Program-made: the position numbers and the translations under genes
Assembly: GCA_023423895.1 (NCBI GenBank)
Contig: JAFAER010000010.1
Coordinates: forward strand, 25,873 to 89,872
Direction: 5' to 3'
DNA length: 64,000 bases
DNA from: Pseudomonadota bacterium
Lineage (GTDB): Bacteria > Myxococcota_A > Polyangia > Polyangiales > Polyangiaceae
The notes under the pieces: generated by a model
What the model saw: the letters and a program-made list of their open reading frames with translations, nothing else
Told to the model about the DNA's origin: nothing
Database searches by the model: none
Part shown: in pieces, positions 1 to 8,837 of the stretch
Numbering within the stretch: position 1 is the stretch's first letter
How the letters are laid out: every line of letters starts with the position of its first letter

Positions 1-931
1 CATTCGCGAGCGTGAGCGTGACCTTCCCGGACGCCGCGGCAGGGATCGTCTGCCCGCTCGCAGAGGCGCGCACCGTCGCGAGCGTGGAGAGCGATAGCGT
101 GATCTCGGTGTTCGGCTCGGTCGCCGTCACCGTCAGCGCGGACGAGAGGCCCGGAATGGTGAAGATGGGCGGCAGCCCCCCGGGCGGCACTCCCTTGTAC
201 GCCGTGACGCGATAGTTGCTCGTCATCGCCGTGCTCGGCAGGAGCAGCGACGCGTCATTCGAATACGAGAAGCATCCGATGCCGGGGTCGGCGCAGGCGT
301 TCGCCGGGCAGCTCGACCAGTCCTTCGGTCCGCCGCCGGGCGCCTCGCCGCCCTCACCTTTGTACTGCAGCGCGCTGAACTGGTAGACGATGACCGGCGT
401 CGAGCTCACGAGGTGATACGCCGACTCCGGAGCGACGACGGAACGCTCGATCGCGGACGACCCGCCGCACTCGTCGGCGTCGCTGCCCTTCAGCTCCGGG
501 ACCCACGGGAGGTAGATCTTGCGGAGCTGCCCGGCCGGGACAGTGACCTGCTTGTTCACGGCGTTCGGGCCGGTCACCGTGACGTCCGCGTCCTTGGTTC
601 CCGTGTTCGCGACGACGGCCGCATAGTCGAAGATCGACCACACCGCGTTCGGCGTGACCGTCGGCCAGTAGTCGCATCCGACGTACGACTTCGAGGTCTT
701 CGCCTCTTCGCAGTCGACGGGGTCGCGCGTCTCGCCGGGCGGCAGACCGGGATCGCCGGCGTCGCCGCCGAACCCGCCGTCGACCGGGATGAAGCCGCTG
801 CTCTCGCCTCCGTCCGGCGTCGGATTCGTTCCGTTCGTGAATCCATCCCGACCGGACCCACAGGCCACGAGCGCCGTCAGGCCGAGGACCGCGGTGAAAC
901 CAACGGTGCCGAGTACGGATGCCCTCTTCAT
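1..931 (-). CDS. IgGFc-binding-type lipoprotein, truncated by window edge
   Basis: Partial gene: the frame is open from an ATG at 931 down to base 1, giving about 310 N-terminal residues and no stop. The N-terminus has a lysine/arginine start, a hydrophobic stretch and a lipobox ending LVAC, so it should be exported and lipid-anchored. A Gly/Asp-rich linker follows, then a module with the pieces KSYVGCDYWPT, WSIFDY, YHLVSS and DASLLLPSTAMT. These match the next gene (1058-2818) almost residue for residue, so this is a paralog. I assign it to the IgGFc-binding-protein N-terminal family from that shared architecture. The family is common in myxobacteria and its bacterial role is unknown. Family confidence is good; nothing can be said about the missing C-terminus. 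Confidence 0.8.
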   Translation of the reverse strand, partial: MKRASVLGTVGFTAVLGLTALVACGSGRDGFTNGTNPTPDGGESSGFIPVDGGFGGDAGDPGLPPGETRDPVDCEEAKTSKSYVGCDYWPTVTPNAVWSIFDYAAVVANTGTKDADVTVTGPNAVNKQVTVPAGQLRKIYLPWVPELKGSDADECGGSSAIERSVVAPESAYHLVSSTPVIVYQFSALQYKGEGGEAPGGGPKDWSSCPANACADPGIGCFSYSNDASLLLPSTAMTSNYRVTAYKGVPPGGLPPIFTIPGLSSALTVTATEPNTEITLSLSTLATVRASASGQTIPAAASGKVTLTLAN

Positions 932-993
932 GTCGGGGTCCTTAGCACTCGACGGTCGCGCTAGAGGGTGACGAGAGCGTCTCCAAAACGCAA

Positions 994-1025
994 CGAGGAC
1001 GCCGGCCGGGCGGCCAGCGTCCTCG
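994..1025 (-). terminator. Rho-independent terminator between the IgGFc paralogs
   Basis: On the minus strand an imperfect 14-bp GC-rich stem (arms 995-1008 and 1011-1024, one mismatch) is followed by GTTGCGTTTTGG. It lies 30-60 bases after the stop of the 1058-2818 gene and before the start of the gene at 931, so the two tandem paralogs are probably transcribed separately. Confidence 0.6.
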
Positions 1026-1057
1026 CTGTGGACGTTCCTCGCGCGGCTCGTTCCCCG

Positions 1058-2818
1058 CTACTTGGGCGGCGGCGGCGGCGCAGAGATGATTTTCAGATTC
1101 AGACCCGCCGGGTACTGAAAGCTGGTGTTGTCGCCGAAGCCGAGGACCTGAACGGCGACCGGCTTCTTCGCGGTGAGCGTGTGCGCGCCGTCGCGACCGG
1201 TCTTCGTGAGATCGACGCGGAAGACGCCGAACGGTCCGTCACCGACCATGCTCCAGGGAGCGTCGATCGGCTGCCCGTCGAGCTCGATTTCCGCATCGAC
1301 GTTGGCCGTGATGTCCGCGTAGAGGACCGGGTAGTCGGTCGGCGCGAGGAAGACGTAGCTCGTACGGAACTGCTCGACGCTCGAGACCATGCTCTGGTCC
1401 GGATCGCCGCGGCGGTCTTCGCTCGAGGGATCGTAAACCGTCGCACCGAGGAGGAACGTCGAGACGCCGAACTCGTTCGAGCCTTCGACCTCGAACGACT
1501 CGCTGACGAGATCGCACTCGGCGACCTCACCGGCTCCGATCGCGTCCGGGCAGCCCGCGGGCTTCGACGGCTTGTACGCGAACGTCGTGCCGTCCTTGTT
1601 GCCGTAGAGCCGCACCTTGTGTGCCACCGCCGTGCCCTTCGGGCCCGACGGCGGGTTCACGACATAGTGCCGTCCGAGTGTCTCGGCCGGCGGCACCGAC
1701 TCTTCGATGTGATCGCAGGCCGGGCGATCCGTCGGGATCGAGATGCACGGGACGCTCGAGATGACCTGCACCGGCTTGTTCGACTGCACGAGCGAGCCGC
1801 TGAAGTCGTAGGAGTCGCCCTTCTCCGTGATGAGCTGGACGACGTCACCGGCGTTCGCCAGCGTGAACGTCATCTTCTGGCCGCCTTCGGTCTTCGCGAT
1901 CGTCTCGCCATCGCGCGACGCGATGACGCTGGCGCTGTGCGAGAGAGACACGTCGATCGTCGTGCCGGGCTGCGTTGCGGTGAGCGTCAGCGCCGTCGGC
2001 ACGAGCCCGATGCGCGACACGCCCGGGACAGAGGCGCCGCTGTGGCCCATGACGCGGTACGTGTTCGTCATCGCCGTGCTCGGCAGGAGCAGCGACGCGT
2101 CGTTCGAGAACGAGAAGCAGCCTGCCTTCACGGGCGGGCTCGTCGGCCCGGCCTGGCAGCCGGTCGTCGTGCCGGGGCACTGCGACCAGTCCTTCGGTCC
2201 GCCGTCGGGTCCCTCGCCGCCCTCGCCTTTGTATTCGAGCGCGTTGAACTGGTAGACGATGACCGGGCTCGAGCTCACGAGGTGGTAGGCGCCGCCGCGG
2301 ACGATCGCCGACGTATCGGACCCGAGGGCCGCGGTGCACTCGTTGAAGTCCGCGCCCTTCAGCTCCTCGACCCACGGCAGGTAGATCTTCTTGAGCATGC
2401 CGGCCGGGACGACGACCGACTTCTCCGTGCTCTTCGGTCCTGTGACGCGAACGTTCGCGTCCGTCGCGCCCGTGTTCGCGACCACGACCGTGTAGTCGAA
2501 GATCGACCACACGGGGTTCGGCGTGATCGTCGGCCAGTAGTCACAGCCGACGTACGACTTGACCTCTTCGGCTTCCTTGCAGTCGACCGGATCGCGCGTG
2601 CCTTCCTCCGGAAGATCCGGGCTCGAGGGCGGACCGAATCCGCCGTCCGTCGCTGGGTAGCCTCCACCGTTGTCTTCACCGCCGGTCGCGGGATTTCCTC
2701 CTCCTGCAGGAACCTCGTCTGCGAAGCCGCTCCGCTTCGAATCACCACACGCGACGACCGCCGTCAGTGCGAGCACGAACGACGTCGTGGCGATACCGAG
2801 TACTCCGACCCTCTCCAT
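1058..2818 (-). CDS. IgGFc-binding-type surface lipoprotein
   Basis: 586 aa from ATG 2818. This start places a signal sequence directly at the N-terminus with lipobox AVVAC (Cys about residue 24). The longer reading frame to 2992 would bury the signal behind 58 unlikely residues. After a Gly/Asn/Pro-rich linker comes the conserved module KSYVGCDYWPT, WSIFDY, YHLVSSSPVIVYQFNALEY and SNDASLLLPSTAMT. Later pieces such as PVQVISSVPCI and the closing VQVLGFGDNTSFQYPAGLNL occur in similar form in the 29874-31610 protein. This is the IgGFc-binding family layout, probably an extracellular beta-rich adhesin or matrix protein; ligand unknown. It is the complete copy of the truncated gene upstream. Confidence 0.85.
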   Translation of the reverse strand: MERVGVLGIATTSFVLALTAVVACGDSKRSGFADEVPAGGGNPATGGEDNGGGYPATDGGFGPPSSPDLPEEGTRDPVDCKEAEEVKSYVGCDYWPTITPNPVWSIFDYTVVVANTGATDANVRVTGPKSTEKSVVVPAGMLKKIYLPWVEELKGADFNECTAALGSDTSAIVRGGAYHLVSSSPVIVYQFNALEYKGEGGEGPDGGPKDWSQCPGTTTGCQAGPTSPPVKAGCFSFSNDASLLLPSTAMTNTYRVMGHSGASVPGVSRIGLVPTALTLTATQPGTTIDVSLSHSASVIASRDGETIAKTEGGQKMTFTLANAGDVVQLITEKGDSYDFSGSLVQSNKPVQVISSVPCISIPTDRPACDHIEESVPPAETLGRHYVVNPPSGPKGTAVAHKVRLYGNKDGTTFAYKPSKPAGCPDAIGAGEVAECDLVSESFEVEGSNEFGVSTFLLGATVYDPSSEDRRGDPDQSMVSSVEQFRTSYVFLAPTDYPVLYADITANVDAEIELDGQPIDAPWSMVGDGPFGVFRVDLTKTGRDGAHTLTAKKPVAVQVLGFGDNTSFQYPAGLNLKIISAPPPPPK

Positions 2819-2913
2819 GGGCGCTGCAATAGCATTGCGAGCTAAACCACGGAAAGCACTTGTAAAAAGCTGAGGTCTATCCCGACTGAACGGCCGTGTT
2901 CGCGAAGGTGGAA

Positions 2914-4176
2914 ATGATAATGTCCGCAGCACATCCGCTCGCACCTTCGAGCGCGATTGCGCATGCAATGACGGCATCACCCTCTGAATCATCGTCGAGC
3001 ACGTCGAAGACCGAGCCTCTGCTCGTCCGGCTCGGCGTTCGTTACTTCGAGAGCCTCTCGTCGAAGGTACGCCCCGTCGAGGCGCTCGACGCGATTCACC
3101 TCTTGAACGAGAGCGAGCGCGCGGCGCTTCGCCGGATCGAGCGCGGCGCGATCGTGCGTGCCGCGATCGCCGGAGGGATCTCGACGATCATCGCAGGCGC
3201 CGTCGAGGTCGGGGTCGCGATGCCATTGCTCGGGCACGAACACGACCTGACCTTCCACGACCATCTCCGCTTCTATGCGATCGTCGGGGCCGCCACCGTC
3301 GTCACGAGCGTCATCGAAATCCTCTACCTGTACTGGGACGGCCTCCGTGCGGTTCATCGGCTCTCGCACGAAGCAGGCCTCGATCTCTTTCCTCACCAGG
3401 ACGACGACAACGCGCTGGCAGGCGCGATGGCACGCGCGGCCCTCGAGCTGCCGAACCCGACGACCTCGCTCTTCGGCGTCGATCCTCGACGCGAAGCCTC
3501 GCGGCTCCGGCTCTTCGCGGCGTCGATCGTCTACAAGCTGAAGGTCAGCGTCACGAACTTCCTCATCAAGGCGCTCGTTCGGCGAATGCTCGGGCGCGCC
3601 TTCGTCCGCGGGTGGCTCCCGTTCGTCGCCGTTCCGGTCACCGCCGCGTGGAACGCATTCGTCTGCTGGCTCATCATGCGTGAGGCGCGCATCCGCGCGA
3701 TGGGACCTTCGGCGGCGAAGGAGATGATCGACATCGCGTTCGACGGCAATCGTCCGCTGTCGCCTCCCGCGAAGGCCGCGGTGCTCCGCGCCGTCGCGAG
3801 CTCGATCGTCCGCACCGAGGATCTCCATCCGAATCTCGCGGCGCTCCTTCACGAGATCGCGCTGCGCGTGCACGAGGTCGAACGTTTGAACCCGCGCGAA
3901 CGCCTCGAAGCAAGGGACGACGGCGGCGATCTCGACGACAGCCGCGCCTTCCTCTCGTGCCTCGCGCGGCTCGGCCGCGCAGAGCAGACGGTGGTGCTGC
4001 GTGTCCTCGCGATCGCCTCGATCATCGACGGGCGTCTGACCCGCGCTGAGAAGCGGCTGCTCTGCGAGGCACGCTCGCTGTGCGGCCTCGATCCCGATCT
4101 CGCAGGAGTGGAGCGCCTGCGGCGCGAGTTCATCGACGGCGCACCGATCGATCCACAGCGCATTTTGACGCTCTGA
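2914..4176 (+). CDS. Membrane protein with C-terminal TerB-like helical domain
   Basis: About 420 aa. ATG 2914 is chosen because AAGG lies 5 bases upstream; GTG 2896 and ATG 2920 are alternatives. A Ser-rich N-terminus leads to two hydrophobic hairpins around residues 90-150 (AIAGGISTIIAGAVEVGVAM and YAIVGAATVVTSVIEILYLY) and another pair near 225-260, separated by charged helices. The last ~120 residues form a soluble helical domain (LARLGRAEQTVVLRVLAIAS, IDGRLTRAEKRLL) resembling the TerB/tellurite-resistance acidic-helix fold, where Asp-Gly plus a downstream Glu is typical. The match is weak and based on pattern only. Function unknown. It is divergent from the IgGFc gene and shares its promoter region. 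Confidence 0.75.
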   Translation: MIMSAAHPLAPSSAIAHAMTASPSESSSSTSKTEPLLVRLGVRYFESLSSKVRPVEALDAIHLLNESERAALRRIERGAIVRAAIAGGISTIIAGAVEVGVAMPLLGHEHDLTFHDHLRFYAIVGAATVVTSVIEILYLYWDGLRAVHRLSHEAGLDLFPHQDDDNALAGAMARAALELPNPTTSLFGVDPRREASRLRLFAASIVYKLKVSVTNFLIKALVRRMLGRAFVRGWLPFVAVPVTAAWNAFVCWLIMREARIRAMGPSAAKEMIDIAFDGNRPLSPPAKAAVLRAVASSIVRTEDLHPNLAALLHEIALRVHEVERLNPRERLEARDDGGDLDDSRAFLSCLARLGRAEQTVVLRVLAIASIIDGRLTRAEKRLLCEARSLCGLDPDLAGVERLRREFIDGAPIDPQRILTL

Positions 4177-4243
4177 CCGGACCTCGCCACGGCGTCCCCG
4201 TCTCGTTGTGAGGCCATCGGGACGTGGATATCGGCGGGGCGAC

Positions 4244-4260
4244 CTTGTCCGATCGACAAG
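4244..4260. promoter_or_regulatory. Inverted repeat upstream of the PAD operon
   Basis: Perfect 6-bp arms CTTGTC and GACAAG flank a 5-base centre about 200 bases before the PAD start. The size fits a dimeric regulator operator. No regulator is implicated, and chance occurrence at this GC content is possible. Confidence 0.3.
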
Positions 4261-4455
4261 CGCTGCTAGAGTCCGGTCGCGTTACACAACGTATGGGGAG
4301 TGCGTACAGTGACGCCGGGGGCAGCCCCGAGCCCGAAGCTCGCGAAACATCGTGAGTTCCGTCCGTTCCCCTGCTTGGCGGATGTCTTGCTAGGCGCGGC
4401 CCACCGTTGGGCGTCGTCCGATGGTGAAGCCTTTGACCCTCAGCGGAGCAACTTC

Positions 4456-6345
4456 ATGAGGCGTGTCCCCCGCATCTTCCTCCTCACGGCGGTCTTCCTC
4501 GCGGCGTGCGGTGTCGAGACGGCCCCCATCCAGTCGACCGGCGCGAACACGCCCGACCCATCGGGCGAAGGCACGGGCGAAGGATCTGTCCCCGACTCGG
4601 ATGACCCGTCGGATCCGGACGGCGAAGACGAAGACGAAGTCGGCGGCATCGTCGCGGATCTCCGCGCGGACACGAATCGCGACGGAACGATCTCGTTCGA
4701 CGGCAAGGCGGACGACGACGGCGAGGACGTCTGGGACGCGAAGCACGGCGCGGTCTTCCTGGCGAACATCGACGACGACGAGGTCACCTGCGACGCGACC
4801 CTCGACGATCTGCAGATCGCGAAGTGCAACGACGCCGCGGACGACGAGGTCAACGGAGCCAACGACGCGCTCGATCTCGCGCGCCTGAAGACGAAGCCGT
4901 GGGCCGCCGTGCCTGCAGGCGCAAAGGCCACGATCTCGTGGACCGCGGACGACAACGTCCGGCTGTTCAAGGTGAAAGGCTCGTCGTTCACCGTCGTCGA
5001 GAGCGGGATGAAGCTCACCGAAGCCGAGCTGAAGAGCGGCGTCGAGCTCGCGATCGAAGGCAAGGACATCGTCCGCGACGCGGCCGTCTGGGACGGCTAC
5101 GTCGACATCACGCTGAAGGTCGACGCCGAGGGAAAGAGCAAGTCGGACAAGGTCCGGATGCGCGTCGCGCCGCTCTTGACGTACCACCATCTCCTGCCGA
5201 CCGAGCAGACGTGGGTCTCGGCCCCATCCGAGAGGCCGAGTCAGGGCAATCTGGCGATGCGGGCCGACCTCGCGGAGGCGCTCGCTGCCGCTGGGCTCCC
5301 AACCGTCAGGGGCGTCAACACGACCGACTCCTGGAACCAGGACTATTTCGAGACCGGCTTCATGTCGATGCCCGGCGCGGGCGGCAAGCAGCACGTCATC
5401 CGCGTGAACATCCGCTCCGCCAACGTCTACAACAACAACGCGCAGTTTCCGCTTCGGTCTGCCGGTCGTGTCGTGTGGGCGCTCCGCGGCAAGGACACGG
5501 CGGGCATCCAGGAGTGGAAGTCGCAGCGCAACGCGCAGGAGCGCAACAACGACTCGCTCAACTCGTTCGGCAATCTCGAGACGGTGCCGCCGTACACGCA
5601 CAACGGCCAGAGCTTCCCGCTCGGCCGCGTCATCCGTGGCTCGACCGCATCGGTGTACCCCGACAAGGTCTTCACGAAGATGATGGAGGCGCAGAAGGTC
5701 CAGCCGCCGATCTACGTCGACACGGGATGGCTCGTCGTCGGTCACATCGACGAGACCGTCTCGTTCGTGAAGGCCAACAACGCGCGCGGCTGGGTGATGC
5801 TCGCGAATGACGCGACGATGGCGCGGAGCATGTTCCAAGCGCAGTCGAACGCGGGGCGCGGGAGCACGCCGCTCCACGTCGGCAAGTTCTGGTCGGGCTC
5901 GGGCGGTGGGCAGTCCGCGCAGGTGACGATCAACCAGGTCCTCTCCGATACGGACGTGATGGCGGCCAGCGCCGAAGCGGCGGTCGAGGTGGCCGCGCAG
6001 GTCGCGATCATCAAGCAGGAGACCGGCCTCACGGACGCGGAGATCGTGAAGGTCCCGTTCCTCCACGAGAGCCTCAACGGCGCGTCGGTTGCTTACCAGC
6101 CCGGGATGGTGAACGGGATCTACATCTCGGACACGCGCTTCGTCGCGCCGAATCCACACGGCCCCGTCATCGGCGGGCAGGACATCTTCAAGCAGGCCAT
6201 GAGCGCCGCGCTCGCGCCGCACAACATCACGGTGCACTTCGCCGAGGATTGGGACACGTATCACCGCCAGCTCGGTGAGGTTCACTGCGGCACCAACTCG
6301 ACCCGGCAGATCCCTCAGGCCAAGTGGTGGGAGAGCGGACGATGA
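4456..6345 (+). CDS. Secreted peptidylarginine deiminase (PAD family) lipoprotein
   Basis: 629 aa from ATG 4456, preceded by GGAG and followed by a signal peptide with lipobox LAAC, so exported and lipid-anchored. An acidic Ser/Pro linker leads to a PAD middle-domain-like segment with Asp-rich calcium-type loops (DTNRDGTISFDG, GEDVWDAKHGAVFL). The C-terminal half is the deiminase fold: WNQDYFETGF carries the substrate Asp (D296), GWLVVGHIDETVSFV carries His430 and Asp432, and GEVHCGTN carries the nucleophile Cys611. Cys611 lies 19 residues from the C-terminus, as Cys645 does in human PAD4. These correspond to PAD4 Asp350, His471, Asp473 and Cys645, so all catalytic residues are present. The expected reaction is calcium-dependent conversion of protein arginine to citrulline outside the cell. 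The stop overlaps the next start (ATGA). Substrate unknown. Confidence 0.93.
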   Translation: MRRVPRIFLLTAVFLAACGVETAPIQSTGANTPDPSGEGTGEGSVPDSDDPSDPDGEDEDEVGGIVADLRADTNRDGTISFDGKADDDGEDVWDAKHGAVFLANIDDDEVTCDATLDDLQIAKCNDAADDEVNGANDALDLARLKTKPWAAVPAGAKATISWTADDNVRLFKVKGSSFTVVESGMKLTEAELKSGVELAIEGKDIVRDAAVWDGYVDITLKVDAEGKSKSDKVRMRVAPLLTYHHLLPTEQTWVSAPSERPSQGNLAMRADLAEALAAAGLPTVRGVNTTDSWNQDYFETGFMSMPGAGGKQHVIRVNIRSANVYNNNAQFPLRSAGRVVWALRGKDTAGIQEWKSQRNAQERNNDSLNSFGNLETVPPYTHNGQSFPLGRVIRGSTASVYPDKVFTKMMEAQKVQPPIYVDTGWLVVGHIDETVSFVKANNARGWVMLANDATMARSMFQAQSNAGRGSTPLHVGKFWSGSGGGQSAQVTINQVLSDTDVMAASAEAAVEVAAQVAIIKQETGLTDAEIVKVPFLHESLNGASVAYQPGMVNGIYISDTRFVAPNPHGPVIGGQDIFKQAMSAALAPHNITVHFAEDWDTYHRQLGEVHCGTNSTRQIPQAKWWESGR

Positions 6346-7301
6346 AGACCATGAACCTTGCACGTAAGTCCTTCGTTGCGGTCGCCCTTTCCCTCGCTCT
6401 CCTCGGCATGAGCTCCACCGCATCCGCTGCCGGAGCAGGGCTCGACGCCGGCGATCTTCCGGCCTCGACGCGTAGCGAGCTCAAGGCAGAAATCGACAAG
6501 GCCCGAGCGGCGACGCCGGAGCTCTTCAAAGCGGTCGCGGACGTCGCCGCCCAGGCGCGCGAGCTCGACGCGAACGCACGCAAGCCCGGCATTCCGCTCA
6601 CGATGCACTTCAAGCCGCTCGGTCAGCGCGCGCTCTATCCGATGCTGGAAGCGCTCGTGTTCGACTCTCACGCGGCCAGGGACCTTCCGCCGAGCGCCGC
6701 CTCGGCTCTCCGCCTCGGCCTCATCGAGGCCGTCGGGTCGATCCGCGATCCGCGTGCGATCCCGGTCCTCGCCAAGATCCTCGAGATCGGCCGCGACGAT
6801 CCAACGGTCCGCGCGTCGGCCGGGGGCCTCGCACGCATCGGCACGGACGACGCGCTCAACATCCTCACGACGGCGGCGACGAAGGCGAAGACCGGTGACG
6901 CCGGCAACGATCGCGAGCGCGCGATTCTCTCCGGGATGCACGACGCCCGCCGCGAGGCGGCTGCGCGGTTCCTCGCACGCCGTCTCCAGCAGAACCCCGA
7001 CCTCGAGACGGCGCGCATCGTCGTGAAGTCGCTCGGTGGCGTCGGCAACGCCTGGGCATGGAAGACGCTCTCCGATCAGACGGAGGCTTCGGCCACGCGC
7101 GGCATCGCGGCAAACGCGCTCGTGGACGCTTACGTCCGCTTCCGTGGAGAGGTCCGCGAACAGGCCGCGAAGGCGATCCTCGTCGTCGACGACGCGAGCA
7201 CCCCCACGCTCATCGCGCAGGCAAAGACCGGCGCATCAGGCGATCTCACGCTAGCGCTCGAGGCGCTCGAGCGGCGCTTCGCGAACAACCCAACGCACTG
7301 A
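6342..7301 (+). CDS. Secreted HEAT-repeat protein coupled to PAD
   Basis: 319 aa from ATG 6342, which overlaps the PAD stop by 4 bases, so translation is probably coupled. A cleavable signal peptide ends near ASA (about residue 29). The mature part is all-helical with Ala/Leu repeats typical of HEAT/PBS-lyase repeats, for example GLIEAVGSIRDPRAIPVLAK, AGGLARIGTDDALNILT and ANALVDAYVRFRGEVREQAAK. Such repeats bind other proteins. Being secreted with and coupled to a protein-modifying enzyme, it could present substrates or hold PAD at the surface; this is inference. No catalytic motif seen. It ends in an Asn/Pro/His tail before a hairpin terminator. Confidence 0.85.
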   Translation: MKTMNLARKSFVAVALSLALLGMSSTASAAGAGLDAGDLPASTRSELKAEIDKARAATPELFKAVADVAAQARELDANARKPGIPLTMHFKPLGQRALYPMLEALVFDSHAARDLPPSAASALRLGLIEAVGSIRDPRAIPVLAKILEIGRDDPTVRASAGGLARIGTDDALNILTTAATKAKTGDAGNDRERAILSGMHDARREAAARFLARRLQQNPDLETARIVVKSLGGVGNAWAWKTLSDQTEASATRGIAANALVDAYVRFRGEVREQAAKAILVVDDASTPTLIAQAKTGASGDLTLALEALERRFANNPTH

Positions 7302-7322
7302 CGAGCCGGCGCGTCACGCAGA

Positions 7323-7353
7323 ACGGGAGCTCCTCGCGAGAGGATGCTCCCGT
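7323..7353 (+). terminator. Hairpin terminator of the PAD-HEAT operon
   Basis: Arms ACGGGAGCTCCTC (7323-7335) and GAGGATGCTCCCGT (7340-7353) pair with one bulged base around a GCGA loop, 22 bases after the HEAT-protein stop. The following tract (CCCTTCATTT) is only weakly T-rich. Confidence 0.5.
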
Positions 7354-7480
7354 CCCTTCATTTGGCCTCCGAACGTCCCGAGTGGAGCCGCGTCACCTGG
7401 GTGGGCGCCCCGTATGGGCTCGATGCGCGATGGGCTCTCGATGGGCTCTCGGCTCGTCGTCATCTCAAGCAGCTCCGAAC

Positions 7481-8040
7481 GAGATTTTCACGGGGAGACA
7501 GGGAGATCAGGGAGAGCGGGGTTTAGGGGCGCGTTCCGATCTGTGCCGTCTTGCCGGATGCCGCGCCTGACGGGGTCACAGGGAGAAAAGGGAGACACGG
7601 AGGATCCAGAGATCAGAGAGGAGAGAGCGCTGCGACGACCCGATACGCTCGGTCTCCGCTCTGCGCATGGCCGAGATGCATCCTGTGGAAGCAAGGGCTC
7701 GTGGGTCGGCCAGGCCACGCTGTGTGCCGCCGACCTGATCGCCGATCTGCACGCCGACGATGTCCCACGGCGCGACCTCCACGAAGACGATGGCGTCGAT
7801 GCCGTCGGCGCGGCAGCTCGTGCCCACGATCGCCCCGCAGCTCGCCACCTGCGTCTGCAGCAGGGAAAAGTCACCTCTCGCTCCTCCGCGTCGCCCTTCC
7901 TCCCTGTGACACCTTCAGACGCCGCCGGTGGGAACGCCTTCGCAAACCGAATCGACCCACGTTGAACCTCTCTTCCCGTCTCACTGTCTCCCGGTGATCT
8001 CGGAGCGCCAACGGCAAGCCATCGCGCCGGCGATCATTCG
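7481..8040. repeat. Large intergenic element, copy A, with nested inverted repeats
   Basis: 560 bp closely matching copy B at 8113-8837. Two nested inverted repeats are visible. The outer arms 7481-7519 and 7967-8001 share GAGAT, CAC and GGGAGACAG blocks. The inner arms 7572-7604 and 7881-7913 (GGGGTCACAGGGAG against CTCCCTGTGACACC, about 27 of 33 positions) bound a 342-bp core. No convincing gene: frames are short and rich in Arg/Ser. It may be a non-autonomous mobile element or encode a structured RNA. No target-site duplication was identified. Confidence 0.7.
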
Positions 8041-8112
8041 CGGAACCGCCGCGCCGCGTATAACCGCAGGCCGCACGCGTCGCTCGCGTCCTCATTTCAA
8101 CCAGCGCCGAGC

Positions 8113-8837
8113 GAGATTTTCACAGGGAGACAGGGAGAACAGGGAGAACAGGGAGAGAGGGTTTTAGGGGAGCGTTCCGATCTATGCCGTCTTGCCGGTT
8201 GCCGCGCCTGAAGGGGTCACAGGGAGAAAAGGGCGACACGGAGGATCCAGAGATCGGAGAGGAGAGAGCGCAGCGACGACCCCATACGCTCGGTCTCCGC
8301 TCTGCGCGTGGCCGAGATGCATCCTGTGCAAGCAGGGCTCGTGGGTCGGCCAGCCACGCTATCTCCCCGCCGACTTGGCCGCCGACCGGCCCGCAACGAT
8401 GTCCCAGGACGCGACGTCCACGAAGACGATGCCGTCGATGCCGTCGATGCCGTCGGCACGGCAGCTCGTTCCCACGATCGCCACGCAGCTCGCCACTTGC
8501 GTCTGCAGCAGGGAGGCGACGAGCGCCGAGGCGCGGCAGCTCGTTCCCACGATCGCCACGCAGCTCGCCACCTGCGTCTGCAGCAGGGAGGCGACGAGCG
8601 CCGAGGCACGGCAGCTCGTTCCCACGATCGCCACGCAGCTCGCCACCTGCGTCTGCAGCAGGGAAAAGTCACCTCTGGATCCTCCGCGTCTCCCTTCCTC
8701 CCTGTGACACCTTCAGACGCCCCCGTGGGTACACCTTCGCAAACCGAATCGACCCACGTTGAACCTCTCTCCCCGTCTCACTGTCTCCCGGTGATCTCCG
8801 AGCACCAACGGCACGCCATCGCGCTGGCGATCGTTCG
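8113..8837. repeat. Large intergenic element, copy B, expanded
   Basis: 725-bp second copy of the element at 7481-8040, in direct orientation. The inner inverted repeat here is longer, arms 8213-8246 and 8678-8711, both ending in the BamHI-like GGATCC. It is about 165 bp longer than copy A, almost all from two extra 75-bp units at 8459-8664 and a triplication of GATGCCGTC near 8430-8456. Both copies sit head to tail in the gene-poor stretch after the PAD operon. Confidence 0.7.
8459..8664. repeat. 75-bp tandem repeat, 2.7 units
   Basis: Units start at 8459, 8534 and 8609 (last one partial), nearly identical, each opening CGGCAGCTCGTTCCCACGAT. Copy A has a single unit. The length is a multiple of three and one minus-strand frame stays open across it with a repeated VASCVAIVGTSCRA block. 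There is no credible start or partner domain, so I treat it as non-coding expansion. Confidence 0.85.

Noticed and set aside
968..2845. Plus-strand frame of 625 aa opposite the IgGFc-type gene
   Set aside because: Low-complexity Arg/Asp/Val composition, no domain; the minus frame has a signal peptide and paralogs.
4300..4455. Longer N-terminus of the PAD gene
   Set aside because: Would put 52 residues before the signal peptide; ATG 4456 has GGAG and an immediate lipoprotein signal.
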